NCBI GenBank assembly: GCA_963783085.1
Contig: CAWAMJ010000004.1
Coordinates: 1-64,000, forward strand
DNA length: 64,000 nucleotides
From: CAVYUC01 sp963783085
Lineage (GTDB): Bacteria > Bacteroidota > Bacteroidia > Bacteroidales > Prolixibacteraceae
Direction: 5' to 3'
Positions 34,776 through 44,500 of the stretch are shown here, in pieces. Below the pieces are notes generated by a model. It worked only from the letters and a program-made list of their open reading frames with translations, ran no database searches and was not told where the DNA came from. How positions within the stretch are numbered: position 1 is the stretch's first letter; each line of letters begins with the position of its first letter. The position numbers and the translations under genes are program-made.

Positions 34776-35936
34776 TCAGTAATTTGTTATCTGGTTTAAT
34801 CCACCCGTAAGTTCGTAATGCAGCTCATAAAACGTTGTCGTCATTTTATTCCAGCTAAACCGTTCCTTTTCCTTCAAAATGTTGGTTTCAAATTCTTTTT
34901 TTCTGTTGTTGCTGAAAAAATCTTTCAAGGCGGAATTGATTTCAGCCGATGATACCGGCACCACATAACCTATTTTCATGTGAGGGATAATTTCGGCAAG
35001 GCCGCCAACATCGGTAACCAGCATTGGTTTGTTAAAGTGATAACCTATTTGTGTAACACCACTTTGTGTGGCGCTTTTATAAGGTTGAACAACAATATCA
35101 GCAGCGTTAAAATAATCCTGTACCTTTGCGTTTGGTATATACTCCGTTTGCAAAATCAACTGGTTGCCGATGTTTAAATTATCGATCAACTGCATGTATT
35201 TCGATTCATCGGTATAAAATTCACCGGCAATAATCAATTTAATTTTGTGGTCATGAAAATAGCTGTCTGCAAAAGCATTCAGCAACAGGTCGAGCCCTTT
35301 GTAATCGCGTATGAAGCCAAAAAAAAGAACATATCTGAAATTATCAGGCAGGTTTAAATTCTTCAATGCAGTTTTCCGGCTTTCAATTTCACCATAATGA
35401 TCGTAAATGGGATGCGGTGTTATTCTCTTTGGTTTTTTCTGATCAAACTTTCCTATATCATGTAGAACGCTTTTCGACATCGCCACAAAAGCATCCACAC
35501 TGCCTGTGAAATAATTGATTAAAAAGTGATCACCGGTTCTTTTTTCATGAGGGATCAGGTTGTCGATTAATGCAATGACTTGCGTATGGTTATTTTTTCT
35601 GATTTGCCTGCAAATGGTGCCCAGCGACATACCCATAAACGGAAGCCAAAAACGCACGATAACCAAATCGGGCTTCGAAAATTTGATTTTACGGCCGGTT
35701 TTATACCAGTTCAGCGGGTTAACTGAATTGATTTCGCGCGTAATTGGAAAATCAAAGCTTGCTTCAAAATTGTTAAACTGGGTCTTTCCGGGGAAGAGGA
35801 TTTTGGGATACTGAACCTTGAACGTTACAACATTCACCTCGTTTCCTTCTGAAATAAGTTGTTTCGCCAGCCGTTCGTTAAGCGCGGCAATTCCTCCCCT
35901 GAATGGATGCGCCGGACCTATAATAGTAATCTTCAT
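34776..35936 (-). CDS. glycosyltransferase family 4-like protein
   Basis: 386 residues, GT-B fold. N-terminal MKITIIGPAHPFRGGIAALNERLAKQLISEGNEV and C-terminal nucleotide-sugar-binding half with YVLFFGFIRDYKGLDLLLNAF, IIAGEFY and the GT4 block ADIVVQPYKSATQSGVTQIGYHFNKPMLVTDVGGLAEI. It likely adds a sugar during surface polysaccharide or glycolipid synthesis. It overlaps the upstream NUDIX gene by ATGA. The 294-base gap to the RSH gene (34482-34775) shows no gene or convincing structure. Confidence 0.9.
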   Translation of the reverse strand: MKITIIGPAHPFRGGIAALNERLAKQLISEGNEVNVVTFKVQYPKILFPGKTQFNNFEASFDFPITREINSVNPLNWYKTGRKIKFSKPDLVIVRFWLPFMGMSLGTICRQIRKNNHTQVIALIDNLIPHEKRTGDHFLINYFTGSVDAFVAMSKSVLHDIGKFDQKKPKRITPHPIYDHYGEIESRKTALKNLNLPDNFRYVLFFGFIRDYKGLDLLLNAFADSYFHDHKIKLIIAGEFYTDESKYMQLIDNLNIGNQLILQTEYIPNAKVQDYFNAADIVVQPYKSATQSGVTQIGYHFNKPMLVTDVGGLAEIIPHMKIGYVVPVSSAEINSALKDFFSNNRKKEFETNILKEKERFSWNKMTTTFYELHYELTGGLNQITNY

Positions 35937-36391
35937 TTGAAATGCTTTACCAGTTTTGAGCAGACAAATTTATCAATAGGAAAAGAAAACTCATCTTCTT
36001 TTAACTGATTTAAATTAACCCACCGAAAACTTTGACTGCCGTTTTTCATTTTTTCAAAATCAAAAGGACGGGTTGAAACTTTAAATTCGAGCGGTTCTGT
36101 CATTTCGGCCAGATAGTAGACGCTAATAAGCTGGTGGTTTTCATAGAACAAAGCTTTTTGATAGAAGTCGGTTGTGTAAAAATGATGTATGTTAGTAATT
36201 TTCTGGCCATTGCATTCTTCTTTTATTTCACGTTTCAAACAATCAATAAGGCCTTCGCCGAAATGAAGTCCCCCGCCGGGAAATTTGGTCATTTTCATTC
36301 CTGCCTGAAACTCATCAGTAACCAGTACCTGTTTCTTTTCATTTAAAAAAAGGCCGTAGCTGCGTATTACAAAATTTCCTTTATTTGTCAT
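35933..36391 (-). CDS. NUDIX hydrolase
   Basis: Hydrolyses a nucleoside diphosphate linked to another moiety. 152 residues from the ATG at 36391 (MTNKGNFVIRSYGLFLNEKK); the frame extends far into miaA but that part is a shadow. The NUDIX box is visible as GGGLHFGEGLIDCLKREIKEE (close to Gx5Ex7REUxEE), with one extra residue before the final Gly. The start lies 4 bases after the miaA stop and the stop overlaps the glycosyltransferase start (ATGA), so the three form one operon. Confidence 0.85.
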   Translation of the reverse strand: MTNKGNFVIRSYGLFLNEKKQVLVTDEFQAGMKMTKFPGGGLHFGEGLIDCLKREIKEECNGQKITNIHHFYTTDFYQKALFYENHQLISVYYLAEMTEPLEFKVSTRPFDFEKMKNGSQSFRWVNLNQLKEDEFSFPIDKFVCSKLVKHFK

Positions 36392-36395
36392 TTCT

Positions 36396-37295
36396 TTATG
36401 CATTTTTTTCAATAAATCGAATGATTTTTTCTTTCTCATGATAATGAAACCACTTGATTTCTGAGTCTTTTTTAAACCATGTGAATTGTTTACGGGCGTA
36501 TCTTCTCGAATTTCTTTTAATGAGGCTGATCGCTCCTTCACGGGAAATTTCTCCATTGAAAAAAGCAAAGAATTCACGATATCCAACGGTATTCATTGCA
36601 GTTAAATGGTTTAGTGGGAGAAGTTCGAGGGCTTCTTTTTCCAAACCTGATTCGATCATTTCGTCCACGCGCCGGTTTATTCGCCGGTGAAGTTCCGCCC
36701 TGTCGCAATTCAAGCCAATCTTCAGAATGGAAAACGGCCTTTCTTTTTGTGGGTTCGTGAGGAATGATGAATATGGTTTTCCAGTGGTTAAACAAATTTC
36801 AAGCGCATGAATCAAACGGGTCGGATTTTTCAAATCGACGCGGGAATAATAATCAGGGTCTAGTTTTTTCAACTGTAACCGAAGGCTTTCAATTCCTTCC
36901 GTTTTAAACTGGTGTTTCAATTGCAGGCGAATTTCCTTATCTGCGTCGGGCATCAAATCAATACCCTTACAAACAGCATCAATATACAGCATAGAGCCGC
37001 CTGGCATTATCAGGATGTTATACCGACCGAATAATTGCTGAATTAATTCCAACGCCTCAAACTCAAATTTACTCGCGTTATAATTGTCGGTAACTGAATG
37101 GGAATGAATGAAATGATGTTTTATGGCAGCAAGTTGTATTTCATTGGGTGTGGCCGTTCCTATATTCATCTCCTTGAAAATCTGCCGTGAATCTGCCGAT
37201 ATAATTTCGGTGCCAAAATACCGGGCAATTTCTATAGCAAGCGAAGTTTTGCCCACTCCGGTTGGCCCAACAAGAACAACTAACGTTTTCGACAT
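36396..37295 (-). CDS. miaA: tRNA dimethylallyltransferase
   Basis: Transfers a dimethylallyl group to A37 of tRNAs reading U-starting codons. 299 residues from the ATG at 37295 (MSKTLVVLVGPTGVGKTSLAIEIA). The P-loop GPTGVGKT is at residues 10-17, followed by IISADSRQIFKEMNIGTATP (substrate loop), MPGGSMLYIDAVCKGID, RLIHALEICLTTGKP and YARKQFTWFKKD near the C-terminus. The frame opens upstream at 37325 but the MSKT start fits the family. It is followed closely by the NUDIX gene. Confidence 0.96.
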   Translation of the reverse strand: MSKTLVVLVGPTGVGKTSLAIEIARYFGTEIISADSRQIFKEMNIGTATPNEIQLAAIKHHFIHSHSVTDNYNASKFEFEALELIQQLFGRYNILIMPGGSMLYIDAVCKGIDLMPDADKEIRLQLKHQFKTEGIESLRLQLKKLDPDYYSRVDLKNPTRLIHALEICLTTGKPYSSFLTNPQKERPFSILKIGLNCDRAELHRRINRRVDEMIESGLEKEALELLPLNHLTAMNTVGYREFFAFFNGEISREGAISLIKRNSRRYARKQFTWFKKDSEIKWFHYHEKEKIIRFIEKNA

Positions 37296-37330
37296 ATTTG
37301 CAGCTTTTCGGCAAATTAAGAACAAAAAAA

Positions 37331-37359
37331 AGACTGTTCAAAAATTTTTTGAACAGTCT
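37331..37359 (-). terminator. terminator after the pRiA4b ORF-3-like gene
   Basis: AGACTGTTCAAA pairs with TTTGAACAGTCT-like sequence around a short A/T loop; on the minus strand it is followed by eight T residues. It lies between the stop at 37399 and miaA, so the two genes are separate units. Confidence 0.85.
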
Positions 37360-37398
37360 GTGTGTTTTACTGCCTGAGTAATTCTCAGGATTTAATCC

Positions 37399-37914
37399 TT
37401 AAAAATCTTCCATTTCCCCGTAAAGCTCAGTATAATCGTCTACTTCGCCGAAATCCATATAAACCTCTTCTTCGCGGGCTGTTGCCATATCATGACCAAT
37501 TATCTCATCTTTAAGAACTTGTACGGGGTTGTCACCTTTTTTCAATGTGACTAATGGTTCATTAAGATTTTTTTTCATAATAATTCCAGTTAGTTCTATA
37601 TAAAATGACCTGTCGCTTAAAAAATCAAAAGTGTACAAGAGTTTTTGATCTTGTGATTCTATTAACTCAGATAACTTTGTTTTCTGCATGATGTAATATG
37701 CCGCACCATTCAATCCCATATCGAGCATTGAAATTTCTTTTAGCTTTCTCCAGTGAATGTTGGAAATAAAAAACGATGCCAACTGATGCGACTCAAAATT
37801 CAGGCTTTTTTGTATGGTGTGGTGCAAGTCGAAAAACGTATGTCTTTCGTCTAATTCAACCTCCAGTTGAAAATTGATGTTTTCCTGTGAAGTGATTTTA
37901 AAATGATAAACCAT
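37399..37914 (-). CDS. plasmid pRiA4b ORF-3-like family protein
   Basis: 171 residues from the ATG at 37914 (MVYHFKITSQENINFQLEVELDE); an in-frame start at 37935 adds seven odd residues. The N-terminal half shows the family's pattern (HTFFDLHHTIQKSLNFESHQLASFFI, LDMGLNGAAYYIMQKTKLSEL, KLLYTFDFLSDRSFYIELTGI), where most members read YxYDFGD. The acidic tail (EEEVYMDFGEVDDYTELYGEMEDF) is extra. The function of the family is not known; despite the name it is widespread on Bacteroidota chromosomes. The gap upstream to 38292 is AT-rich; apart from a TAACTTTA promoter-like site at 38230 I see nothing in it. Confidence 0.75.
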   Translation of the reverse strand: MVYHFKITSQENINFQLEVELDERHTFFDLHHTIQKSLNFESHQLASFFISNIHWRKLKEISMLDMGLNGAAYYIMQKTKLSELIESQDQKLLYTFDFLSDRSFYIELTGIIMKKNLNEPLVTLKKGDNPVQVLKDEIIGHDMATAREEEVYMDFGEVDDYTELYGEMEDF

Positions 37915-38292
37915 AACAATTAAATGAACGGTCAAATTTAAATAGTTATTCCATCAAAATGCAAATGAAGGTATGCTGTCTTTTGGCAGATGAGATCAGT
38001 AAGTAGTTAATTTTATAAAATCAAGTAGTAAACGCGTATTCTTTAAAGTTCTGCAAATTAAATAGTTTTATGGGTTGAAAAGAAAATGTGGAGCAGCAGG
38101 TTAATGATTATATGTGCAAGTTTAAAAAATGTTAAAAAAGATTAAGTATGATAAATAATCGAACAAATCCGTCATCTGTTCGCCTAAAATAGTTCGGAAC
38201 AGTACTACATTAAAACGAGTAATTCTTGTTAACTTTATCCCAATAATTATCCGTTGGATATAGTATCATTAAACTTTGACGAAATTCGAAAA

Positions 38293-39540
38293 ATGCGCCG
38301 GGTTACCTTATTTACCGAAAACATTAGAATTGCTTTAAAATCAATTCGCACCAACCTGTTGCGGACAATTCTTACGGTTCTGATTATTGCAGTGGGTATC
38401 ACAGCTTTGGTCGGGATTTTAACCGCTATCGATTCAATTAAGAATTCAATTACAAAGGAATTCACGTTTATGGGTGCAAATACTTTTACCATTACCAGCA
38501 GCGGAATGCGTGTGCAGGTAGGCAGCAACCGCTATCGTACAAAAAATCATGCTTACATTTCGTATTACGAGGCGAAAGATTTTAAAGAGCTTTTTAATTT
38601 TCCGGCAACAACAGCCATTTCCGTTAATGCTACGGGAACAGCAACAATTAAGCACGAATCCAATAAAACCAATCCAAATATCACGGTTCGCGGAATCGAT
38701 GATAATTATTTATATACATCGGGTTACGAAGTTGATCAGGGAAGGAGTTTTAGTGAACAAGATATTGAATCTGGCAGAAATGTTGCATTGATAGGGGCGC
38801 AACTGGCTAAAAAGTTATTCAATACCGGCGAAAAACCCATTCAAAAAGTGATAAGTATTGGAGGTGGGAAATATAAAGTCATTGGTATATTGAAAGAAAA
38901 GGGAAGTGGTTTTGGCAACAACAGCGATATGGTTTGTTTTATTCCCTACACCAACACCCGGAGTTATTTCTCGCGGCCCAATATGAATTTTGATATACAA
39001 ATAAAAGTTGAACAACCGGAAATTATGGAAGCTGCGACAGGGCAGGCCGAATCCGTTTTTAGGATTGTGCGGGGATTGGATCCTTTGGATGAAACTGATT
39101 TTAATATTGAGAAAAGCGACAATCTGGTAAATATTCTTTTGGACAACATTAAAAATATTACTTTGGTTGCAACCATAATCGGTTTTATAACTTTATTCGG
39201 AGCTGCCATTGGTTTGATGAACATCATGCTGGTTTCTGTAACCGAGCGAACCCGTGAAATAGGCATACGAAAAGCCATTGGGGCAAAAAGCATCACCGTT
39301 CGGCAACAGTTCCTGATAGAAGCAGTGGTCATCGGGCAAATTGGCGGCGCACTCGGAATTGTTCTTGGAATATTTATTGGAAACATGGTGTCTGTTCTAA
39401 TTGGAACTTCTTTTATTATTCCCTGGACGTGGATAATTCTGGGTGTTGTTTTATGTTTTGTAGTAGGAATTATTTCTGGTTATTACCCGGCGCAAAAAGC
39501 AGCCCGTCTTGATCCTATTGAATCCTTGCGATACGAATGA
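38293..39540 (+). CDS. ABC transporter permease, MacB/FtsX type
   Basis: 415 residues from the ATG at 38293 (MRRVTLFTENIRIALKSIRTNLLRTILTVLIIAVGITAL). A first transmembrane helix (about 20-45), a periplasmic MacB-type domain of about 220 residues (FTFMGANTFTITSSG, GRSFSEQDIESGRNVALIG), then three C-terminal helices with MLVSVTERTREIGIRKAIGAK and GYYPAQKAARLDPIESLRYE, the FtsX signature. It should work in mechanotransmission (lipoprotein release or efflux) with an ATPase, but none is adjacent. A possible TTG start at 38254 is less likely. TAACTTTA at 38230 may be its -7 box. Confidence 0.9.
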   Translation: MRRVTLFTENIRIALKSIRTNLLRTILTVLIIAVGITALVGILTAIDSIKNSITKEFTFMGANTFTITSSGMRVQVGSNRYRTKNHAYISYYEAKDFKELFNFPATTAISVNATGTATIKHESNKTNPNITVRGIDDNYLYTSGYEVDQGRSFSEQDIESGRNVALIGAQLAKKLFNTGEKPIQKVISIGGGKYKVIGILKEKGSGFGNNSDMVCFIPYTNTRSYFSRPNMNFDIQIKVEQPEIMEAATGQAESVFRIVRGLDPLDETDFNIEKSDNLVNILLDNIKNITLVATIIGFITLFGAAIGLMNIMLVSVTERTREIGIRKAIGAKSITVRQQFLIEAVVIGQIGGALGIVLGIFIGNMVSVLIGTSFIIPWTWIILGVVLCFVVGIISGYYPAQKAARLDPIESLRYE

Positions 39541-39573
39541 TTTTTGTTGCAGATCGAAAATAAATCAATAAAA

Positions 39574-39597
39574 AAAGGCGTCGATATCGACGCCTTT
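39574..39597. terminator. bidirectional terminator between ABC permease and gapA
   Basis: The 24-base palindrome AAAGGCGTCGATATCGACGCCTTT has A-rich sequence to its left and T-rich to its right, so it can stop transcription from both converging genes. Confidence 0.85.
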
Positions 39598-39630
39598 ATA
39601 CATTATTATATAATAATATAGGAAAACAAC

Positions 39631-40638
39631 TTATTTTTTGGAATCCATATATTCAATCAGTTCAACTACTTTGGTGGAATAACCCCACTCATTATCGTAC
39701 CACGAAACTACCTTAACAAAATTGTCGTTCAAGCCGATTCCTGCACCGGCATCAAAAATTGAAGTTCGTGTATCGCCAACAAAATCGTTTGATACAACAG
39801 CATCTTCAGTATAGCCAAGTACACCTTTCAATTCACCTTCAGAAGCCTCCTTCATCGCTGCACAAACTTCTTCGTATGAAGCTCCTTTTTCCAGGCGCAC
39901 AGTAAGATCGACAACCGATACATCCGGTGTTGGTACGCGAAATGCCATACCGGTAAGTTTTCCGTTTAGTTCAGGGATGACTTTTCCAACCGCCTTGGCA
40001 GCTCCGGTCGATGAGGGGATGATATTTTGCTGTGCACCACGTCCGCCGCGCCAGTCTTTTTTAGATGGTCCGTCAACTGTTTTTTGTGTTGCAGTTGTAG
40101 CATGTACAGTTGTCATCAAACCTTCTAAAATACCAAACTTGTCGTTTAGTACTTTGGCTATAGGCGCCAAACAATTGGTAGTACATGAAGCATTCGAGAC
40201 AAAACTCATGTCGTTGGTGTACTTATCCTGGTTTACACCCATAACAAACATGGGAGTGTCGTCTTTCGACGGAGCAGACATTATTACTTTTTTAGCCCCC
40301 GCATCAATATGTGCCTGTGCTTTTTCTTTGGTCAGAAATAATCCGGTTGATTCAACAACATATTCTGCACCAACTTCATCCCACTTTAAATCAGCAGGAT
40401 TCATTTCCGAAGTAACGCGAATAGGTTGTCCATTTACAACAAGGTTGTTTCCTTCAACAGAAACATCTCCTTTAAACCTTCCGTGCGTAGAGTCGTATCT
40501 CAACATATACGCGATATAATCGATGTCGATTAAGTCGTTGATTCCAACAATTTCGATATTTTCTTTTCCTATCGCAGCACGGAAAACCAAACGACCAATT
40601 CGACCGAAACCGTTAATACCTATTTTAATTTTTGACAT
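39631..40638 (-). CDS. gapA: glyceraldehyde-3-phosphate dehydrogenase, type I
   Basis: Glycolytic NAD-dependent oxidation of glyceraldehyde-3-phosphate. 335 residues. Rossmann start IGINGFGRIGRLVFR, NAD-selecting Asp in VGINDLID, catalytic Cys152 in SNASCTTNCLAP, catalytic His in the TVHATTATQKTVDGPS block and the VVSWYDNEWGYS C-terminal motif. It is a single-gene unit that shares the palindromic terminator at 39574. The 300-base gap upstream (40639-40941) is AT-rich with no gene; a TGAATGA/TCATTCA hairpin at 40902-40924 is its only visible structure. Confidence 0.98.
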   Translation of the reverse strand: MSKIKIGINGFGRIGRLVFRAAIGKENIEIVGINDLIDIDYIAYMLRYDSTHGRFKGDVSVEGNNLVVNGQPIRVTSEMNPADLKWDEVGAEYVVESTGLFLTKEKAQAHIDAGAKKVIMSAPSKDDTPMFVMGVNQDKYTNDMSFVSNASCTTNCLAPIAKVLNDKFGILEGLMTTVHATTATQKTVDGPSKKDWRGGRGAQQNIIPSSTGAAKAVGKVIPELNGKLTGMAFRVPTPDVSVVDLTVRLEKGASYEEVCAAMKEASEGELKGVLGYTEDAVVSNDFVGDTRTSIFDAGAGIGLNDNFVKVVSWYDNEWGYSTKVVELIEYMDSKK

Positions 40639-40941
40639 GATTGTAAAATATTTAAATTATGAATTGAATTTTTTAGCGCTAACCTTACATCACGAGTCTA
40701 TTCTGATTTTTAAAGCAATACAAAATAAATATTAAAATTTTACAGTATCAAGCAGATTTCGGAATTTCGAAAAGAAACCGTCCAACGTTAATGTTAATTT
40801 AAAAGTGATTAAATGCATTCAGGAATGAATATACAAGGGCTTTGGGGAGGCTGTAAAAAAATATTGAAATCTCAGGCGGCTAAATTTCCAATAGTCTTTT
40901 GTGAATGAGCATTTTGTCATTCATTTTCTGATATTGGGGAT

Positions 40942-41139
40942 TCAGCAAATTAGAACAAACTTTGGTAATTCCACATGCTGCGGAATAATGTTTTCGCTAT
41001 AGGCAGGACATTTGCAGGTTTTGCATGAACTTATTACAAAAAGGAGTACTAAAAGTACTGGTAATAATAACGACTTCAAATTCAATATTATCCTGATTAA
41101 GAATGAATATTTCAGATAGTTTTTGCGATTACGAATCAT
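40942..41139 (-). CDS. small lipoprotein
   Basis: 65 residues from the ATG at 41139 (or 74 from 41166). A basic head (MIRNRKNYLKY) and a hydrophobic segment (LLLPVLLVLLFVISSC) give a lipoprotein signal with Cys near residue 39, followed by the Cys-rich CKTCKCPAYS, a motif I have seen on tiny Bacteroidota lipoproteins near surface-protein genes. The function is unknown. A minus-strand -7 box (TAAATTTG, plus-strand CAAATTTA at 41251-41258) lies about 110 bases upstream. Confidence 0.6.
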   Translation of the reverse strand: MIRNRKNYLKYSFLIRIILNLKSLLLPVLLVLLFVISSCKTCKCPAYSENIIPQHVELPKFVLIC

Positions 41140-41250
41140 GTTATTTTGCTTCTTTTGAAAAAACATTCAATTCTTCATTTTATTGTATGATGAACTGAAA
41201 AAAAGATTGATTTGTTGTAATTATTTGAAAAATTAGAATTAAAATTGCAC

Positions 41251-41258
41251 AAATTTAC
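41251..41258 (-). promoter_or_regulatory. possible -7 box of the small lipoprotein gene
   Basis: CAAATTTA on the plus strand is TAAATTTG on the minus strand, a perfect TAnnTTTG. No -33 element is seen at 19-21 bases, so this is tentative. Confidence 0.35.
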
Positions 41259-41374
41259 AATAAAATCAACCTTGAATTATAATGGTTTGATGATGTTAAC
41301 AGTCGTTTGATAAATGAAATCAAATACCAAGTAAAAGCTATGATGAAAAGGTGATATTTTATACGACAATTCGC

Positions 41375-41405
41375 TTGTACATTGTTGATAATTTTTATAC
41401 GTTTG
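41375..41405 (+). promoter_or_regulatory. promoter of the giant surface-protein gene
   Basis: TTG at 41375-41377 and TACGTTTG at 41398-41405 are separated by 20 bases, matching the Bacteroidota TTTG-N19/21-TAnnTTTG pattern. The predicted leader to the ATG at 41511 is about 95 bases and contains a TAATCG/CGATTA hairpin at about 41435-41455. Confidence 0.6.
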
Positions 41406-41510
41406 TAGAGTTTTGTTCCAATTTGCAACGATGTAATAATCGAAAACAACGATTATAATATAATAATGTAAGATCAATCAATCAATTAAGTTCAATTTAA
41501 AAAAAATGCT

Positions 41511-44500
41511 ATGAGAAAAACATTTACTCAGCTTATTAGTACAATGCTGTTAGGGATGTTGGTATTACTGACCCCTTATGGTTTACGGGCCCAAGAGACC
41601 CAGACAACGCTGGAAACCTCGGTGGAGGATGCCAGTGCTTGTTATAATGAATCCAATTCATACCAGGTTAAAGTCATGGTGCGTGATTTTGTAAAAATCA
41701 AGGCTTTAGATCTCTTGTTGGATTATGATGCGGCGGTTTTCGATTTTGAAGGCGCAACAGTGAACGAACCGAAATTGAGCGGTTTAACCGTTACACAAAC
41801 AACTGACGGAACCCTTCGCTTTCAATGGACTTCTGGAACACCGGTGAATGTTAGCAATAACACAACTGTGAATATTGTTACATTGGAGTTCAGCATCGAT
41901 AATTATCCCTACAACACGTTGTCTGATTATACATCAGACTTCCAGTGGGATGCTAGTAGTAGTTATTCATACGAAAGCGGTGGAGATGAAGTTTTTACCA
42001 CTCAGTGGACTGATGGAAGTTTGAATGTTTCGGTACAGCCCGAACTTCAAAACATTGTTTTCACACCAGATGTCGCTGCCTGTTACAATAGTTATGTTGA
42101 CGTAACTGTTGAACCGGATGGATATTTATATTCGTTTAACGGTAAATCATTCACCGATAATAACGTAGGGAATGGTGCTGAAGGCTTGAATACAGTGCAG
42201 CTTAAAGATAACAATGGTTGTATTTCTTTAGTAAATTCCTTTACTATTGATGCTCCTGATCCCGTTAATTTTGATATTATCAAGGAGGATGCGGTATGTA
42301 ATGGTGGAAATGGAGAAATTCAGTTTTCCAATGTAAGCGGTGGAACCCCATCTTATGTATACATTGCTATACCTGAAGCTAAAATAGAAGAGGTGGCAAT
42401 GGATGTTCTTGTAGGGAATAGTTCAAAGTTGGCAACGTATTCTTTTAATACAAATCAGTTGCTTCGTCCGGCAGGAACATATTATGTCGCTGTACAAGAT
42501 GCTAATCAGTGTGTGGATTTGTTTGCAGATTTAGATATTGGAAGCGGTTGGGAACTTGTAACGATTGACGAACCAGCAGAAATAGGAGCTTCTGTATCCA
42601 ACACAGCAGATGTAACCTGCCATAGCGGAGATGATGGTTCTGTAGAAGTTACTATGGGAACCGGCGGCACCCCGTTTAGTGGTGGATATTATACGGTTTC
42701 GCTGAACAACGGAACACCTGTTCATGTTGACGCAGGCGCAACACATACTTTCCAGGATTTAACTGCTGGATCTTATACAATTACTGTTAGGGATCAATCT
42801 TGTACCCAAACCCTCACAGCTCAGGTAACTGAACCTACAGGTGTGGCTTTTTCAATTGAGTATGACGATGTACCCTGTATTGAGTCACCGAATGGTAAAA
42901 TAAGGGTTAAAGAAGTTTGGGCGCTTGACGGAAATCAAACTCCGGTTGCTGATTTGACCGGATATACTTTTGAAGTATTTGGTCCGAATGGAACAAGCGT
43001 TGGAACTGCAGCCGCTGATGGTGGCGAAGTAAGTCTGCTGGAACCGAATTATTACAGTGTTGTCTTGACTGATGCCAGCAGTTGTACCTATAGTTACAGC
43101 AATCCTGACGGAAGTGGAAACCGTGTGCCAATTATGTCACCGGAATTAATTCAGTTTGAAGTAGTAAAAACCGATGTTATTTGCAAAGGGTCGTCCACTG
43201 GTTCAATTAACGTAACAAACGTTTCGGGAGCAGCTAATTACGAATATAGCATTGACAATACCAATTGGCAACCGGAAACCACTTTCGCTGATTTGGCAGC
43301 AGGTTCATATTCGGTATATGTTAGAGATGCTGATGATATGCAAGCTTGCGTAATTTCTGAAAACGTGGAAATAGCAGAGCCGAATACTGAACTGAATTTA
43401 ACCGTTGCCGATGTATCAGCGCCGAGCTGCGATGGTGGAAATGATGGAAACGCTTTTGCTTTTGCAGGAGGCGGCTGGGCATTTAAGGATGGCAATGGTG
43501 ATCCATATTACGAATATTCGCTTGATGGATCGCCTTATTGGGTTACAAATCCCGTATTTGCTGTTACTGAAGGTGCTCATACTATAGAAGTAAGGGATTC
43601 AAAAGGATGTACAGTTTCAGCCGACTTTACAGTTGATAATGTCGAACCTATCGTCATTGTTCCTGCTGCAAATGAAAATCCAATGGAATGCTTCGGCGAC
43701 AAAACAACAGTACAGATAGCTTTTACAACAGAATCAGTAGATTATGCTGACGGCGCCTATACGTATTATTACGCCATGTCTGAAAACATGAGTAACATGC
43801 AGGCATTCGTTCCAAGCCAACTTGCTACCGGAAGTGTCTCCGCAACTGAATTTGCAGCAGGTACTTATTATTTTGCTGTAAAAGATCCAAATGGATGTAT
43901 GTCGGATGCAACAAAACTGGAAATTACTGAAGGCGATGAATTGGTATTATTGGATTGGAGCAAACAAAATGCTACCTGTGCATCGTTCTGGGATGGAAGC
44001 ATTACCGTTGAAGTTACAGGCGGAACAGAATTTGATTCCAGTACCCGGTATAAATATGCAATAAAAAACAATCCGGATGTCTTTAACAACCCAAGTGCGG
44101 TAATCAATTGGCAGAATTTTACCAATGATGATCCGATGAATGACAGCACAGTGACAATCATGACTTTGAAAGGAACTTATTATGTTGCTGTTGCCGACAA
44201 GTGCGGTCAAATTGTAATTAGCGATGCTATCACTATTGAAGGGAACGATCCGATTGACATTAATGATGCTTCTATCGATATTCAGGCTGTTACTTGTTAC
44301 GGGGATACAGACGGATATATTGATGCAACCGGTACTGTAGCCGGAGGGAGCGGAACATACTATTATACATTATACGAAGGTGGAACCAATGATGTGGTTG
44401 AGGGAACAGAGGAAAACCAAGCTTCAGGTTTGTTTGAGAATTTGCCTGCAGGAACATATTGGTTGGAGGTTACCGATGATACAGAACCAGTTGCTTGTCC

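Noticed and set aside
39977..40519. 180-codon plus-strand frame
   Set aside because: Antisense shadow of gapA, a highly conserved gene with biased codons that leaves the opposite strand open.
40902..40924. TGAATGA/TCATTCA hairpin below the small lipoprotein gene
   Set aside because: The T-tract is on the wrong side for the minus-strand gene and there is no plus-strand gene ending here.
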